Shown here: piece after piece, positions 8,852 to 16,761 of the stretch | How positions within the stretch are numbered: position 1 is the first letter of the stretch | Layout: the number at the start of each line of letters is the position of its first letter | Origin: a virus | Direction: 5' to 3' (one strand) | Length of the DNA: 30,959 bases | IMG/VR virus record: IMGVR_UViG_3300041585_000069 | Location: 1 to 30,959 of that record | Notes under the pieces: generated by a model | Told to the model about the DNA's origin: nothing | The model's input: only the letters and a program-made list of their open reading frames with translations | Database searches by the model: none | Made by a program: the position numbers and the translations under genes

Positions 8852-11514
8852 ACGAACTTCCCGTTTCGCTGCGCCGAGCGAAGCGCCTTCACCAGCGCGT
8901 CACCGTTGTTGCGGAACAGCCGCTCCACGCTCTGCGCGTCAATCGCCTGCACATGGAGGGCCACCGCCCCGCCGCCCCCGCCCCCGCCCTCGGCCATCGC
9001 CCGCACGGCGTCGGCCTGCTTGGCGGGCAGCACCATTTCACGGGCGTGCAGTTGGGTAATGGGGTTCACGCCGGCCGGAATGTCGTAGCCGCCGCTGGCC
9101 GACGCAGCCACCAGGCCACCAATGACCATTGCATAAGTCTCGGCGTAGGCGGCAGCGGCCAGCGCGGGGCCCACATAGGGCACGCTCGCCACCGACGCGG
9201 CAGCAGCGCCAGCGGCAATGCCGGCCTCGGCGGGGATGACGCTGGCCGCTTCCGCCTTCTTGCTGACGATGGACGCCCCCGTGCTGAAGCCCATCAAGGC
9301 CGCCAGCGCCCTGAACATGCCGCTGCTGGCCATGAGTTTGGTTGACTCGCCGGCCAGGTAGGCGGCCACGGGCTTGGTCACCATCATTTGCACGTAGGTG
9401 GTGGCCATGCTCATCCACATGGCCTTCATCTTTGCGCCGAAGGTTTTGCTCCGGTCGAACATGGAATCCAGCCCGCTTTGAAACTGGCCCTGCATGGTTT
9501 TCTGGAAATCCATGATGGGCTTGTTCTTGGCGATGGCCGTGTCGTTCGCTAGCTTCACCTGCTTGCCCTGGTACTCCATTTCGAGCGTGAACAGTTCTTC
9601 GGCGATCCTGCGCCGCTCCGCCGCGTCAACGGTGAGCAGCGCCAGCCGGTCGGTGAGCGCCTGGCGCTCTGCGGCATACCGGGCGGCGGCCAGTTGAGCG
9701 TGCAACGCAAGTTCCTCCGTCTCGGTGATTTGGCCGAACTCCTTGAGCACGCGAATCTTTTCCTCCTGCCCGGCGATGTCGATGTCGGCCAACTTCTTGG
9801 CATAGGCCAAGTCTTGCTCCACCAGCTTTTTGTTGCGGTCGTCGAGGGCCTTGGCGAGTTCGCGCTCATTCACCACGGCCGCGTCGCGCCGCTTCATGCC
9901 AATGAGGGCAAGCTCACCTTCGATCTTCAGTTGCGCAGCCTTCAGGCCGTTCAGCTTGGCCACGTCGCCGGCCTCTACCTTGCGCTGCTGGGCCGCGTTT
10001 TGGGCGAGTTCGGCCTTCTTGCCGGCCGCCTCGGAGTCCAGGCCGGCGTTCTCGATTACCAGCTTTTGCGCGTAGAAGGCGCGGTCGCTGGAAAGCTCCT
10101 TGTCGTGCTGCTCGGCGTTCAGGCGGGTAGCCTCTGCCAGGGCCTGCTTTTGAAGCGCCAGGGCCGCATCCATGCCCGCCTTGGCGATGGCGCCGGTGTT
10201 GTCGTCCTTGGCCTTGATGACAGCGCGCTTGCCTGACGAGTCGGCGGGGCTGGTGGTGGGGGTGACCTTGCCCTTGGCCAGCGGGTCGTTCATGAGGGCC
10301 TTCTCAAGATCGGCAGAGCCCTTGGCCGCGATTTCGAGGATTCGCCTGCCGCTGTCGGCCACGATTTTCTCGCGCCGCTTGAACCCGTCTTCCCACGCCT
10401 TCGTGGCGCCGGCAAAGTCTTTCTCAACAATCACCTTTTCCACTATTTCGCCGAACGTGACGATCCAGTCAACAGTCTGCGCAATGGCGCTGCCCACAAG
10501 CTCAAAGCTAACTGCAAGGCCGGTACCGAAAATGACCACGGCTGCTTGCAGCACGCTCAACAGGTTGGCGAAGAACCGCATGCCCGTCATGCCGGCGGTG
10601 TTCACGCCAAACACGCCGTTGATGCTCTCGCCGATGGCCGAGAAGGCACCCTTCAGGGCCGACCACAGGGCCTTCACGCTTCCAACAATGGAGTCTTGCA
10701 CCACAAGGTAGGTGCTCATGACGCCGCGCATGACGGTAACGGCCGCAGGGCCCTCGCTCTTGAAGAAGTCGGCCATGCTGGTGAGGCCAGGAATGAGAGC
10801 TTCGCCAATGGTGCGGGAAATGCCCTTCATGACCAAATCCATGCCCGCCTTGGACTCCTTGTATCGGTCGGAGGCAGCCACACTCTCTACGCCGACAACG
10901 AGGTTCAAATCGGAAGCGGCCTGCCGGGTTTCCTCCGTTTCGCCCTTGAACTCGTTGATGAACCGGGTGAGCGTGGTGTACTCGCGCCCGTAGATTTTGT
11001 TGGCCTCAATGTTGCGGTCTGTGCCCTCGCGGAACCCCATGAGCTTGGCGTTCACGTCCATCATGATGTCGCGGCTGTCGCGGAAGGCGCCGTTCGAGTC
11101 TTTCACCTTCACGCCCAGCGCGGCGAACTTCTCGCCACCCTGCGACAGGGCCATCGTCACTCGCTTGCCGGCAGAGGCCACGTTCTCGGCGTCAATGCCG
11201 GCCAGGCGCAGCGCAACGCCAAACGTGCTGGCTTCGGTGGTGCTGATGCCCAGCCCGCGCCCCATTGCAATGGCTGACCGGGTAATGTGGTCGGCGTCGG
11301 CAACGAACTGGCGCATGGCGGCGCCACCCGCCACGGCGGCCGTGATGGCGGCCAGGCCCCGGGTAACCATCGCAAACTGCCCTTGCAGGCCTTCGAGCGA
11401 GGCCTTCATTTGGCCCACCGAATTCTTCACCGCGTCGGCGGCCTGACGCGCCGCAGCAGTCGCGCCGGTGGCGTCACCACCGAACACTACATTCGCACCT
11501 TGCTCTGTCGTCAT
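8848..11514 (-). CDS. Tail tape measure protein
   Basis: This is an 888-residue protein. The N-terminal region (to about 280) is Ala-rich and helical, with FVADADHITRSAIAMGRGLGIS and LRLAGIDAENV as in other tape measures of this type. Residues about 285-350 carry long hydrophobic helices, and 440-700 is charged coiled coil. The end has NPITQLHAREMVLPAKQADAVR, a run of glycines, and HVQAIDAQSVERLF...RNGKFV, a C-terminus seen in lambda-H-like and HK97-like tape measures. It sets tail length and guides DNA release. At about 1.5 angstrom per residue the tail would be roughly 130 nm. It starts 9 bases after the gpGT stop; the junction contains eight consecutive C on the coding strand and no strong ribosome-binding site, so coupling to gpGT translation is likely. 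Confidence 0.93.
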   Translation of the reverse strand: MTTEQGANVVFGGDATGATAAARQAADAVKNSVGQMKASLEGLQGQFAMVTRGLAAITAAVAGGAAMRQFVADADHITRSAIAMGRGLGISTTEASTFGVALRLAGIDAENVASAGKRVTMALSQGGEKFAALGVKVKDSNGAFRDSRDIMMDVNAKLMGFREGTDRNIEANKIYGREYTTLTRFINEFKGETEETRQAASDLNLVVGVESVAASDRYKESKAGMDLVMKGISRTIGEALIPGLTSMADFFKSEGPAAVTVMRGVMSTYLVVQDSIVGSVKALWSALKGAFSAIGESINGVFGVNTAGMTGMRFFANLLSVLQAAVVIFGTGLAVSFELVGSAIAQTVDWIVTFGEIVEKVIVEKDFAGATKAWEDGFKRREKIVADSGRRILEIAAKGSADLEKALMNDPLAKGKVTPTTSPADSSGKRAVIKAKDDNTGAIAKAGMDAALALQKQALAEATRLNAEQHDKELSSDRAFYAQKLVIENAGLDSEAAGKKAELAQNAAQQRKVEAGDVAKLNGLKAAQLKIEGELALIGMKRRDAAVVNERELAKALDDRNKKLVEQDLAYAKKLADIDIAGQEEKIRVLKEFGQITETEELALHAQLAAARYAAERQALTDRLALLTVDAAERRRIAEELFTLEMEYQGKQVKLANDTAIAKNKPIMDFQKTMQGQFQSGLDSMFDRSKTFGAKMKAMWMSMATTYVQMMVTKPVAAYLAGESTKLMASSGMFRALAALMGFSTGASIVSKKAEAASVIPAEAGIAAGAAAASVASVPYVGPALAAAAYAETYAMVIGGLVAASASGGYDIPAGVNPITQLHAREMVLPAKQADAVRAMAEGGGGGGGAVALHVQAIDAQSVERLFRNNGDALVKALRSAQRNGKFV

Positions 11515-11522
11515 GGGGGGGG

Positions 11523-12073
11523 TCAGCCTCGGGTTACCGGGAACAGGTCGAGCAGGCTGTTGCCGTGCTCGTCAATGCCTGACTTGTTGGCCGCCTTCGC
11601 CTGGTGCTCATGCACGCCCATGTAGGACGCCACAAGCCAGTGCAACGGCGGGTTCTTGTCTTGAAACTTGGTGATGGCGGCCAGGCGGGGCAGCGTCATG
11701 TGGTCGTCTATGTACTCCCACGTCCACCCCGGAAAACAGGTGAGCAAGAAGGAGTACAGGTCGTCCCAATCTATCGGCTCCCCGCCCCCGCTTCCCCCGT
11801 GGCCACCAGCCCCGACTGGCCCATGATGGAGGCCACGCACATCGCCGAGTTGCGCAGATCGAGCAAGTCCAAAACCGCGTCCCGCGTCAACTCGGGGTAG
11901 TTGCGCGACAGCGCGGCGTGAACCACCACCGCCACGTCTTCCAGTTGGTCTTCGCCGGCCAGGCCACCGCCCAGCTTGTTGATGCTGGCCTTGTGCTCTT
12001 TGAGTTGCCGGAAGGACAGGGCCGGCACGACCCAATCCTTGCCGCCCATGTTGATGTTGTCGCCTTGGATCAT
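11523..12073 (-). CDS. Tail assembly chaperone, frameshifted long form (gpGT-like)
   Basis: This is a proposed -1 frameshift product. Translation starts at 12073 in the short chaperone and moves to the overlapping frame that ends at 11523, before the tape measure. The downstream-only part starts near GGGEPIDWDDLYSFLLTCF and ends LLDLFPVTRG, and it has no suitable start codon of its own near the overlap. The frame relation is exactly -1. The overlap holds GCC ACG GGG GAA GCG at 11803-11789, where the ribosome could slip G-GGG; this is not a perfect X-XXY-YYZ heptamer. In lambda-type phages the long form binds the tape measure and recruits tail-tube subunits. The exact slip point is inference. 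Confidence 0.7.
11771..12073 (-). CDS. Tail assembly chaperone, short form (gpG-like)
   Basis: This is a 100-residue, mostly helical protein. It starts at ATG 12073 with a good GGAG spaced 6 bases upstream and lies 3 bases after the major tail gene stop. It begins MIQGDNINMGGKDWVVPALSFRQLKEH, a pattern shared with tail-chaperone or tail-assembly proteins that sit between the major tail protein and tape measure. It should coat the tape measure protein during tail assembly together with the frameshifted form. The reading frame ends at TAG 11771, just inside the region where the second chaperone frame takes over. Confidence 0.8.
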   Translation of the reverse strand: MIQGDNINMGGKDWVVPALSFRQLKEHKASINKLGGGLAGEDQLEDVAVVVHAALSRNYPELTRDAVLDLLDLRNSAMCVASIMGQSGLVATGEAGAGSR

Positions 12074-12076
12074 GGG

Positions 12077-13165
12077 TTACTCCGAAGTGGCCAACGTCAT
12101 GACGTTGCCCGAGCCGTTGTCGAAGGCCTGGAAGTCGAATTCCGGCACCGCGAAGTCCTCGTTCTTGAAGCCGATGCTCATCTTGGAACTCACGCACAGC
12201 GGGAAGTCCATCGTGATGATCTTGCCCAGGTAGGCCACAGTCATGGTGCAGCCGAAGGTGGGCGCGTAGCCCATCGGCAAGTTCTGCACCACGATGTTGC
12301 TGGACGACGAGTTGCTGGCGAAGGCGGCCAAGGTGTTGTACTGGAAGTGAATGAACACCGTGAGGCCCGTGTCGGCAGTCGAGAACACGTAGGCGCCGGT
12401 GGCAGGGTTCACGGTGTACTGGCCGGCAGCCGGCGCGCTCACAACGCGCTTCAGCGAGGTTCCCGTGGCGGCGTACTGGCAGCCCTTGTCCACGGCAAAG
12501 GTGTTGAAGGCGGGCAGCGCGGCCGTGCCGTTCACCGGCGGCGCTGCCATGTCGGTCATGGCAGCGGTGGTGAGGGTGATGGTGCCGGTGGCGCCCACGC
12601 CGGTGGCGCCGGTGAACACGTTTGCACCGTTCACGCCAACACCAGCAGCCGGCGCGGCGCTGTAGGCGCCCGATTGCTGCACCTGCAAGCCGGTGGCGTT
12701 GCCGGCGTTCACGGAGGTGACCACCATGATGGTCTTGGCGCCGCCAACCGCCGCCAAGGTGCCGGCGGAAGCGGTAATGGTGTCACCCACCACGTAGCCC
12801 GTGCCGCCCGCCATACTGGCACTGACGGTGCCCAGCGCGCCTGCGGTGGGCACGACCACGCCCACGGTGTCGGTGTAGAGGCCCACGATGCCGGGATTGA
12901 TGGTCTGCCCGAAGAACAGCGCATTCCACACGGCGGCAGTAATGCGGGCTGGCTTCACCTTGATCTGCAACTTCACCTTGCCTCGGGCGGCGGCCAGCGC
13001 GAACTGGTTTTGGCCGTGCAGTTCCTTGATGTCGCCCGAGAAATCGACGCTACCTTCTTGCAGCGCCATGAGCGGGTAGGGGGTGGGATTCAGCACGCTC
13101 GCGCCAAGCGCGGTCTGAAGTTGGGTAACGGTCATGTTGCCGGCACCGAAAGCGTATTGGCTCAT
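12077..13165 (-). CDS. Major tail (tube) protein with inserted repeat domain
   Basis: This is a 362-residue protein. Start ATG 13165 has AGGA 6 bases upstream, and this AGGA abuts the right end of a CTACC-N5-GATAG element. Residues 1-110 and 200-362 look like a tail-tube fold (MALQEGSVDFSGDIKELHGQNQFAL, RGKVKLQIKVKPARITAAVWNALFFG; near the end ITMDFPLCVSSK and FAVPEFDFQAFD). Between them, about residues 112-190, is an insert with GGTGYVVGDTITA and AGNATGLQVQQSGAYSA, a beta repeat I know from phage and surface proteins. The protein polymerises into the tail tube, and the insert would decorate the outer surface. The 362-residue length is above the usual 150-250 for this class, as expected for an inserted domain. 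Confidence 0.85.
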   Translation of the reverse strand: MSQYAFGAGNMTVTQLQTALGASVLNPTPYPLMALQEGSVDFSGDIKELHGQNQFALAAARGKVKLQIKVKPARITAAVWNALFFGQTINPGIVGLYTDTVGVVVPTAGALGTVSASMAGGTGYVVGDTITASAGTLAAVGGAKTIMVVTSVNAGNATGLQVQQSGAYSAAPAAGVGVNGANVFTGATGVGATGTITLTTAAMTDMAAPPVNGTAALPAFNTFAVDKGCQYAATGTSLKRVVSAPAAGQYTVNPATGAYVFSTADTGLTVFIHFQYNTLAAFASNSSSSNIVVQNLPMGYAPTFGCTMTVAYLGKIITMDFPLCVSSKMSIGFKNEDFAVPEFDFQAFDNGSGNVMTLATSE

Positions 13166-13173
13166 TGCATTTC

Positions 13174-13188
13174 CTATCGTTTTGGTAG
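13174..13188 (-). promoter_or_regulatory. CTACC-N5-GATAG element, copy 2
   Basis: On the minus strand this reads CTACC AAAAC GATAG, continuing into GGAAA, and it ends 8 bases before the major tail gene ATG. The final G starts the AGGA ribosome-binding site, so anything bound here would block translation or transcription of the major tail gene. It is nearly identical over 19 bases to the copy at 20930-20944. Confidence 0.65.
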
Positions 13189-13215
13189 TGGTGAAGGGCG
13201 AATTGAAGGGCGCGG

Positions 13216-13641
13216 CTACACCGCTTTGATGCTCACGGGAATGAGGGCGTAGCCCTGCTGTTGCAGCAGGCCCTCGTCGGTTTCAATGCGGCCTTCGATC
13301 CAGCAGTGCTGCACCAGGCCGCCAAGGGTTTGCTTGCCGGTCACCTGGCTTGGCGCCAGCGCGGCAAACACGGCATCGAGCAACGGGTTGAGGATGGAGG
13401 CCGGGGCGGTGTTTTTGTCGCCGCCGGTGTGAACGTAGACGAGCACGTCGCACGACATGGTGGACACGCTGGGCATGCCCGGCACGGTGGCCACGCTCTC
13501 GCCGCGCTGCACCAAAAACAGCGCGGGCTGGTTGGCCGAGTTCACGTCGGCGAAGTGCTTGAACTGTCGGCTGGCCGTGTTGAAGCCGGCGGCTGTTTTG
13601 AGCAGCGCGAACAGTGCGGCGTAAATTGGCTCGCGGGTCAT
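13216..13641 (-). CDS. Tail terminator-like / minor tail protein
   Basis: This is a 141-residue protein whose start overlaps the gp10-like gene as ATGA (13641-13638). It begins MTREPIYAALFALLKTAAGFNTASR and has a beta-rich centre (NQPALFLVQRGES, SCDVLVYVHTGG) and an ending GYALIPVSIKAV. Length, position directly before the major tail gene, and the alpha/beta pattern fit tail-terminator proteins that cap the tube and contact the head-tail connector. The family assignment rests on context and pattern rather than a diagnostic motif. Confidence 0.7.
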   Translation of the reverse strand: MTREPIYAALFALLKTAAGFNTASRQFKHFADVNSANQPALFLVQRGESVATVPGMPSVSTMSCDVLVYVHTGGDKNTAPASILNPLLDAVFAALAPSQVTGKQTLGGLVQHCWIEGRIETDEGLLQQQGYALIPVSIKAV

Positions 13642-14129
13642 GCCTTCACCCCCTGCCCGGCCGCCTTGTACTCGCCATTGGCCAGCACCGCGTCGGTCAT
13701 GCGGCGCACGATGTCTGCCTTCATTTCGGCCAGCGTGGAGCGCAGGAACGAACGCTCTGGCAGCTTCACCTGGCGGGTGTGCGCAGCAACCACCGCAGGC
13801 TTGCCGCCGGTCTTGCTCTTGCGCAGGTGGGCCCGCACGCTCACGGCGCCCGTGAAGCCGTATTCATGGGCGCGGGCGTAACTCACGTTTGTGCCCACTT
13901 GCGCGGTCGCCGTGGTGGGCCCGTTGGTGAGCTTGAAGGTGATGCTGCGGCGCAGGCGGCCAGTGCGAACGTGCAGCACCTGATCGCTGAGCTTGTCGCC
14001 CTTCACCCGGGCCACCATTTCGACGGCCACGCGGGCAACCACCTGGCGCAACCTGTCCATCATGGCCGGGCCGAGCAGCGCGGTGTTGCGGATGAGGGCG
14101 TCACCACCCACGACGCGGCCGTGGATCAT
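13638..14129 (-). CDS. HK97 gp10-like tail completion protein
   Basis: This is a 163-residue protein starting at ATG 14129, which overlaps the connector stop as ATGA. The longer open frame to 14336 is shadow sequence. Central sequence is typical of the HK97-gp10/virion-morphogenesis family: VRTGRLRRSI, then VGTNVSYARAHEYGF, then PERSFLRSTLAEM with a helical end. Members act at the head-tail or tail-completion step. Neighbours on both sides (connector and terminator-like protein) support this role. Confidence 0.85.
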   Translation of the reverse strand: MIHGRVVGGDALIRNTALLGPAMMDRLRQVVARVAVEMVARVKGDKLSDQVLHVRTGRLRRSITFKLTNGPTTATAQVGTNVSYARAHEYGFTGAVSVRAHLRKSKTGGKPAVVAAHTRQVKLPERSFLRSTLAEMKADIVRRMTDAVLANGEYKAAGQGVKA

Positions 14130-14683
14130 GTCGGCACCACCTTGCAGTAAGAGGCCAGCGAGCTTTTCACCGTGCTGGGCATGGGCGTGGTGATGAACGA
14201 AACCGTTTCGCCGGCAACGCTCTTGCTGGCGTTGCCGATGCGGTCTTTCTCGCGGTAGCGGAACGACACCCAATCGAGGCAGGCCTGGTCGATGTCGCTG
14301 GGCGGCGTAGCGAAGCCCGCGGTGTAGTTCAGCCACACATTGCGCCGGCCCATTGGCCAGCGGCCGCCCACGTAGGTGAAGCCGCGACTGTCGAAGCCCC
14401 AGCCAACAGCGCGAACACCGTCGATCGATTGAGGCAGCAGCACGCCGTTCACGTACACGCTCTGCACGGCCGCAATGGGGTAGCCGGCCGCCATGATGCG
14501 GTCGCCGCCGGTGCCGTCGCGCTTCTCGGCGAAGGAGGCCGTGAGGACGCTGCGGCCAAGGTAGTTCACGATGTCGGCGCTGGTGTTGGTAATGAGGCGC
14601 GCCAGCAGCGCGTCCTCGGCTGACGAGGTGAGGCCCAGCCAGTCCTTGACGGCAGCAAGTGTGGTGAAGTCGCCAGCGGCCAC
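14126..14683 (-). CDS. Head-tail connector (gp6-like adaptor)
   Basis: This is a 185-residue protein with a GTG start at 14683. The N-terminus FTTLAAVKDWLGLTSSAEDALLARLITNTSADIVNYLGR is the helical pattern of phage head-tail adaptors that form a ring under the portal. A later NVWLNYTAGFATPPSDIDQACLDWVSFRYREKDRIG is also typical of this family. It is expected to bind the portal base and dock the tail. The start is set by homology-like sequence; there is no clear ribosome-binding site, and the upstream stop is 16 bases away, so reinitiation is likely. Confidence 0.87.
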   Translation of the reverse strand: MAAGDFTTLAAVKDWLGLTSSAEDALLARLITNTSADIVNYLGRSVLTASFAEKRDGTGGDRIMAAGYPIAAVQSVYVNGVLLPQSIDGVRAVGWGFDSRGFTYVGGRWPMGRRNVWLNYTAGFATPPSDIDQACLDWVSFRYREKDRIGNASKSVAGETVSFITTPMPSTVKSSLASYCKVVPT

Positions 14684-14699
14684 GGTCTAGGCGTCTTGC

Positions 14700-15065
14700 T
14701 TACTGCGCAGCGGCGGAGGCGGCGCGGTCGGCTTCGATAGCAGCCTCATGCTCGTCGGCGCGGCTGGCTTCGGCTTCGGCGGTGTGGGCTTCTGCGGCGG
14801 TGGCGGCAGCTTCGGCAGCGGCAGCGGCAGCGGCGCGGGCGGCGTTTGACGGCCGGCCTCCCTTGTTCTTGGTGGTCGCGGCGAACGCGGCGACTTCGGC
14901 TTCGACTTCGGCTTCGACTTCGGCTTCGGCCGGGGCGATGGCGAAGCCGTGCGCGGCCAGAGTGGGCGCGGCGTGGGCGGGCACGTCGAGGAAGCCGTCT
15001 ACCACCTGGAAGGTTTCGCCTTCAAAGGAAACGCAGGTGGAGCCGGCGGGGGCAGTGAGTCGCAT
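14700..15065 (-). CDS. Small Ala/Glu-rich phage protein
   Basis: This is a 121-residue protein if translation starts at ATG 15065; the frame stays open to 15140, where an in-frame ATG overlaps the repeat element. The first 45 residues (MRLTAPAGSTCVSFEGETFQVVDGFLDVPAHAAPTL split over two strands) resemble small proteins found between capsid and connector genes. The rest is low complexity: a run of EVEAEVEAEV, then KNKGGRPSNAARAA, which resembles an AT-hook-like GRP core, then Ala/Glu. It is probably helical and flexible. Function is unknown. There is no clear ribosome-binding site before 15065. Confidence 0.65.
   Translation of the reverse strand: MRLTAPAGSTCVSFEGETFQVVDGFLDVPAHAAPTLAAHGFAIAPAEAEVEAEVEAEVAAFAATTKNKGGRPSNAARAAAAAAAEAAATAAEAHTAEAEASRADEHEAAIEADRAASAAAQ
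14893..14929 (-). repeat. 12-base tandem repeat encoding EVEA repeats
   Basis: The unit ACTTCGGCTTCG (plus strand) repeats about three times, encoding the alternating Glu/Val/Ala stretch of the Ala/Glu-rich protein. A slippage-prone tract like this can vary in length between relatives. Confidence 0.75.
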
Positions 15066-15132
15066 GAGGAAAGTCCGGTGAGGTGTTTGGCGGGCGCCGC
15101 CTGAAGTGCGGACGGCGCCCGGGGTGCTACAG

Positions 15133-15149
15133 GCTACCACATTGGTAGC
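15133..15149 (-). promoter_or_regulatory. CTACC-N5-GGTAG element, copy 3 (perfect inverted repeat)
   Basis: On the minus strand this reads GCTACC AATGT GGTAGC, six perfect base pairs either side of five bases. It lies 8 bases after the major capsid stop and 68 bases before the next gene. It could form an RNA hairpin, but no T-run follows, so a simple terminator is unlikely. Confidence 0.6.
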
Positions 15150-15157
15150 GGTAAAGA

Positions 15158-16651
15158 TCAGCCGTTGGCGATGTTGGTGATCGTGGCCACAGCGAAGGGG
15201 CAGTACACGGCGAGAACTTGCTCGCTGTAGACGCCGCTTTCGTACTGGCGCGACCGAACCGGCCAGTCAATTTGGTAGTAGTCCTGGCGGGTTATCACTT
15301 CCGCCACGTTCTGCACCTCGTTGTTCTGGTAGTAGATCGGCAATTCTTCGCAGTACGCCATGATCGTGCCCGGGGGCAGCTTCGGGTGAATGCGAACCGG
15401 GATGATCTGCCCGCCACCCGGCATGAACGGGTTGAAGTAGTTGTTCACCACGCCGCCGGCCGTCACGCCGTAAGGACTCTTGCCGTCGGTGTTCACGCGC
15501 AGCAGCGAGCCCGAGCCAGACGCGGCCATGATCTTGGTCGTGATGTTCTTGATTTCCTGCGAGTTGCAGTAGATGACCGTGGCGCCGAGTTGGTACGAAT
15601 CCCACATGGATTGCAGCAGCGCGTCGATTTCCACCACCGAGCCTCGGCCCGACGAGGTAAGCGGCGTGCCCACACCGACCGTGCCAATCGGCATCACCGT
15701 GTTGATGGCGCCAGACGCCGACTTGAAAGCCGTATAGAGCAGGCCGTCGCTGCCGGTGGTGTTGGTGGTGTTGTCAGCCGTGATGGCCGAGGCGTTTTGC
15801 GTGCCCACGCCAATGGCGGAAATGCTCACGCTGTTGATGGTGGTGATCGCCACCAGCAGCTCCGCGCCAGAGGCGCCGAAGTACCAGGCATAGGCCACAG
15901 CGCCGCTCACCGAAGCAACCGTCGCGGTAATGGCCTGACCGGCGGCCGGGGTAATGGTGGCCACGGGCGACTTGGTGGACGATCCGCCCTTCACGGTGAA
16001 GGCGGTGCTGCCGTCAGCCGGGGTCACCGACTTGGTGGTGGCCACGCCGACGGCGCTCACTGCGGAGTTGAAGTAGCCCTCCAACGTGAGCGACACGCAG
16101 TAGACGTTGTAGGCAGTAGCGGCCAGCGCGGTCGTGCCGGCAACAGCGGCCAGGGTGGGGGTGGCGGGGGCGGCAACAGTGACCGATACGTTGCCGGCAA
16201 TGATGCTCATTTCTTCCTTGAGCATCATTTTCTGCAACAGGCGAATGGCCATCGTGGCGCGCACGTCTTCAAACGAGCGGCCGGCGTTCACCGCCTCGAA
16301 GGTCACGTTGTCTTCTTCGCCAATGGTGGCGTAGCTGGCAGCCTTCGCCGCAGTGGTGTAGGACATCACGCCAGCGCGCTTGCCTTCAGGCACCCAGCCG
16401 GTGCTGTCGAAGCCCGAGCCGATGATGCTGGAAACCACGCGCCAGTTGGTCGCCAGGCCGACACCACCACCCACGCGAGGGATGGAGTTGCGCAGCGGCG
16501 TGAACACCGGGTACAGGTTCTTGGCGGGGCCTTGCAAGTCGAAGGCAACGAGGTTGGTTGCTTGCGTGATCGACTTGGAAATGTCGTTGTCGGGCTCGGC
16601 CAGCGCGCCCTTCATGAGAGCGAGCGTTTCGGCAGTGGTTTGTGCATTCAT
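15158..16651 (-). CDS. Major capsid protein (HK97-fold) with Ig-like insertion
   Basis: This is a 497-residue protein. ATG 16651 has GGAG 7 bases upstream; an in-frame TTG four codons earlier is less likely. Residues 1-150 (ITQATNLVAFDLQGPAKNLYPVFTPLRNSIPR, IGEEDNVTFEAVNAGRSFEDV) and 310-497 (VVEIDALLQSMWDSYQLGATVIYCN, PIYYQNNEVQNVAEVITRQDYYQIDWP split by eye) look like an HK97-fold coat protein. About residues 155-305 is a Ser/Thr/Ala-rich beta insertion (AATAYNVYCVSLTLEGYF, AVAYAWYFG) resembling Ig or Fn3 domains. The gene follows the protease-scaffold gene, as in canonical head modules. The insertion probably projects from the capsid surface. Confidence 0.88.
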   Translation of the reverse strand: MNAQTTAETLALMKGALAEPDNDISKSITQATNLVAFDLQGPAKNLYPVFTPLRNSIPRVGGGVGLATNWRVVSSIIGSGFDSTGWVPEGKRAGVMSYTTAAKAASYATIGEEDNVTFEAVNAGRSFEDVRATMAIRLLQKMMLKEEMSIIAGNVSVTVAAPATPTLAAVAGTTALAATAYNVYCVSLTLEGYFNSAVSAVGVATTKSVTPADGSTAFTVKGGSSTKSPVATITPAAGQAITATVASVSGAVAYAWYFGASGAELLVAITTINSVSISAIGVGTQNASAITADNTTNTTGSDGLLYTAFKSASGAINTVMPIGTVGVGTPLTSSGRGSVVEIDALLQSMWDSYQLGATVIYCNSQEIKNITTKIMAASGSGSLLRVNTDGKSPYGVTAGGVVNNYFNPFMPGGGQIIPVRIHPKLPPGTIMAYCEELPIYYQNNEVQNVAEVITRQDYYQIDWPVRSRQYESGVYSEQVLAVYCPFAVATITNIANG

Positions 16652-16761
16652 GGGGTTCTCCAAAAGGTCAGGGGAGGCAGAAAACGGGGGGGGCGTGACG
16701 TAGTGAGGTGTTCGGACCGGCTGTTGCGCTGTGCGCTCAGCGCCGGGGTTGGGTTGCAGGG

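Noticed and set aside
15133-15149. Perfect hairpin after the capsid gene as a terminator
   Set aside because: No T-run follows, and the same sequence recurs as a family of intergenic elements, so a binding site is more likely.
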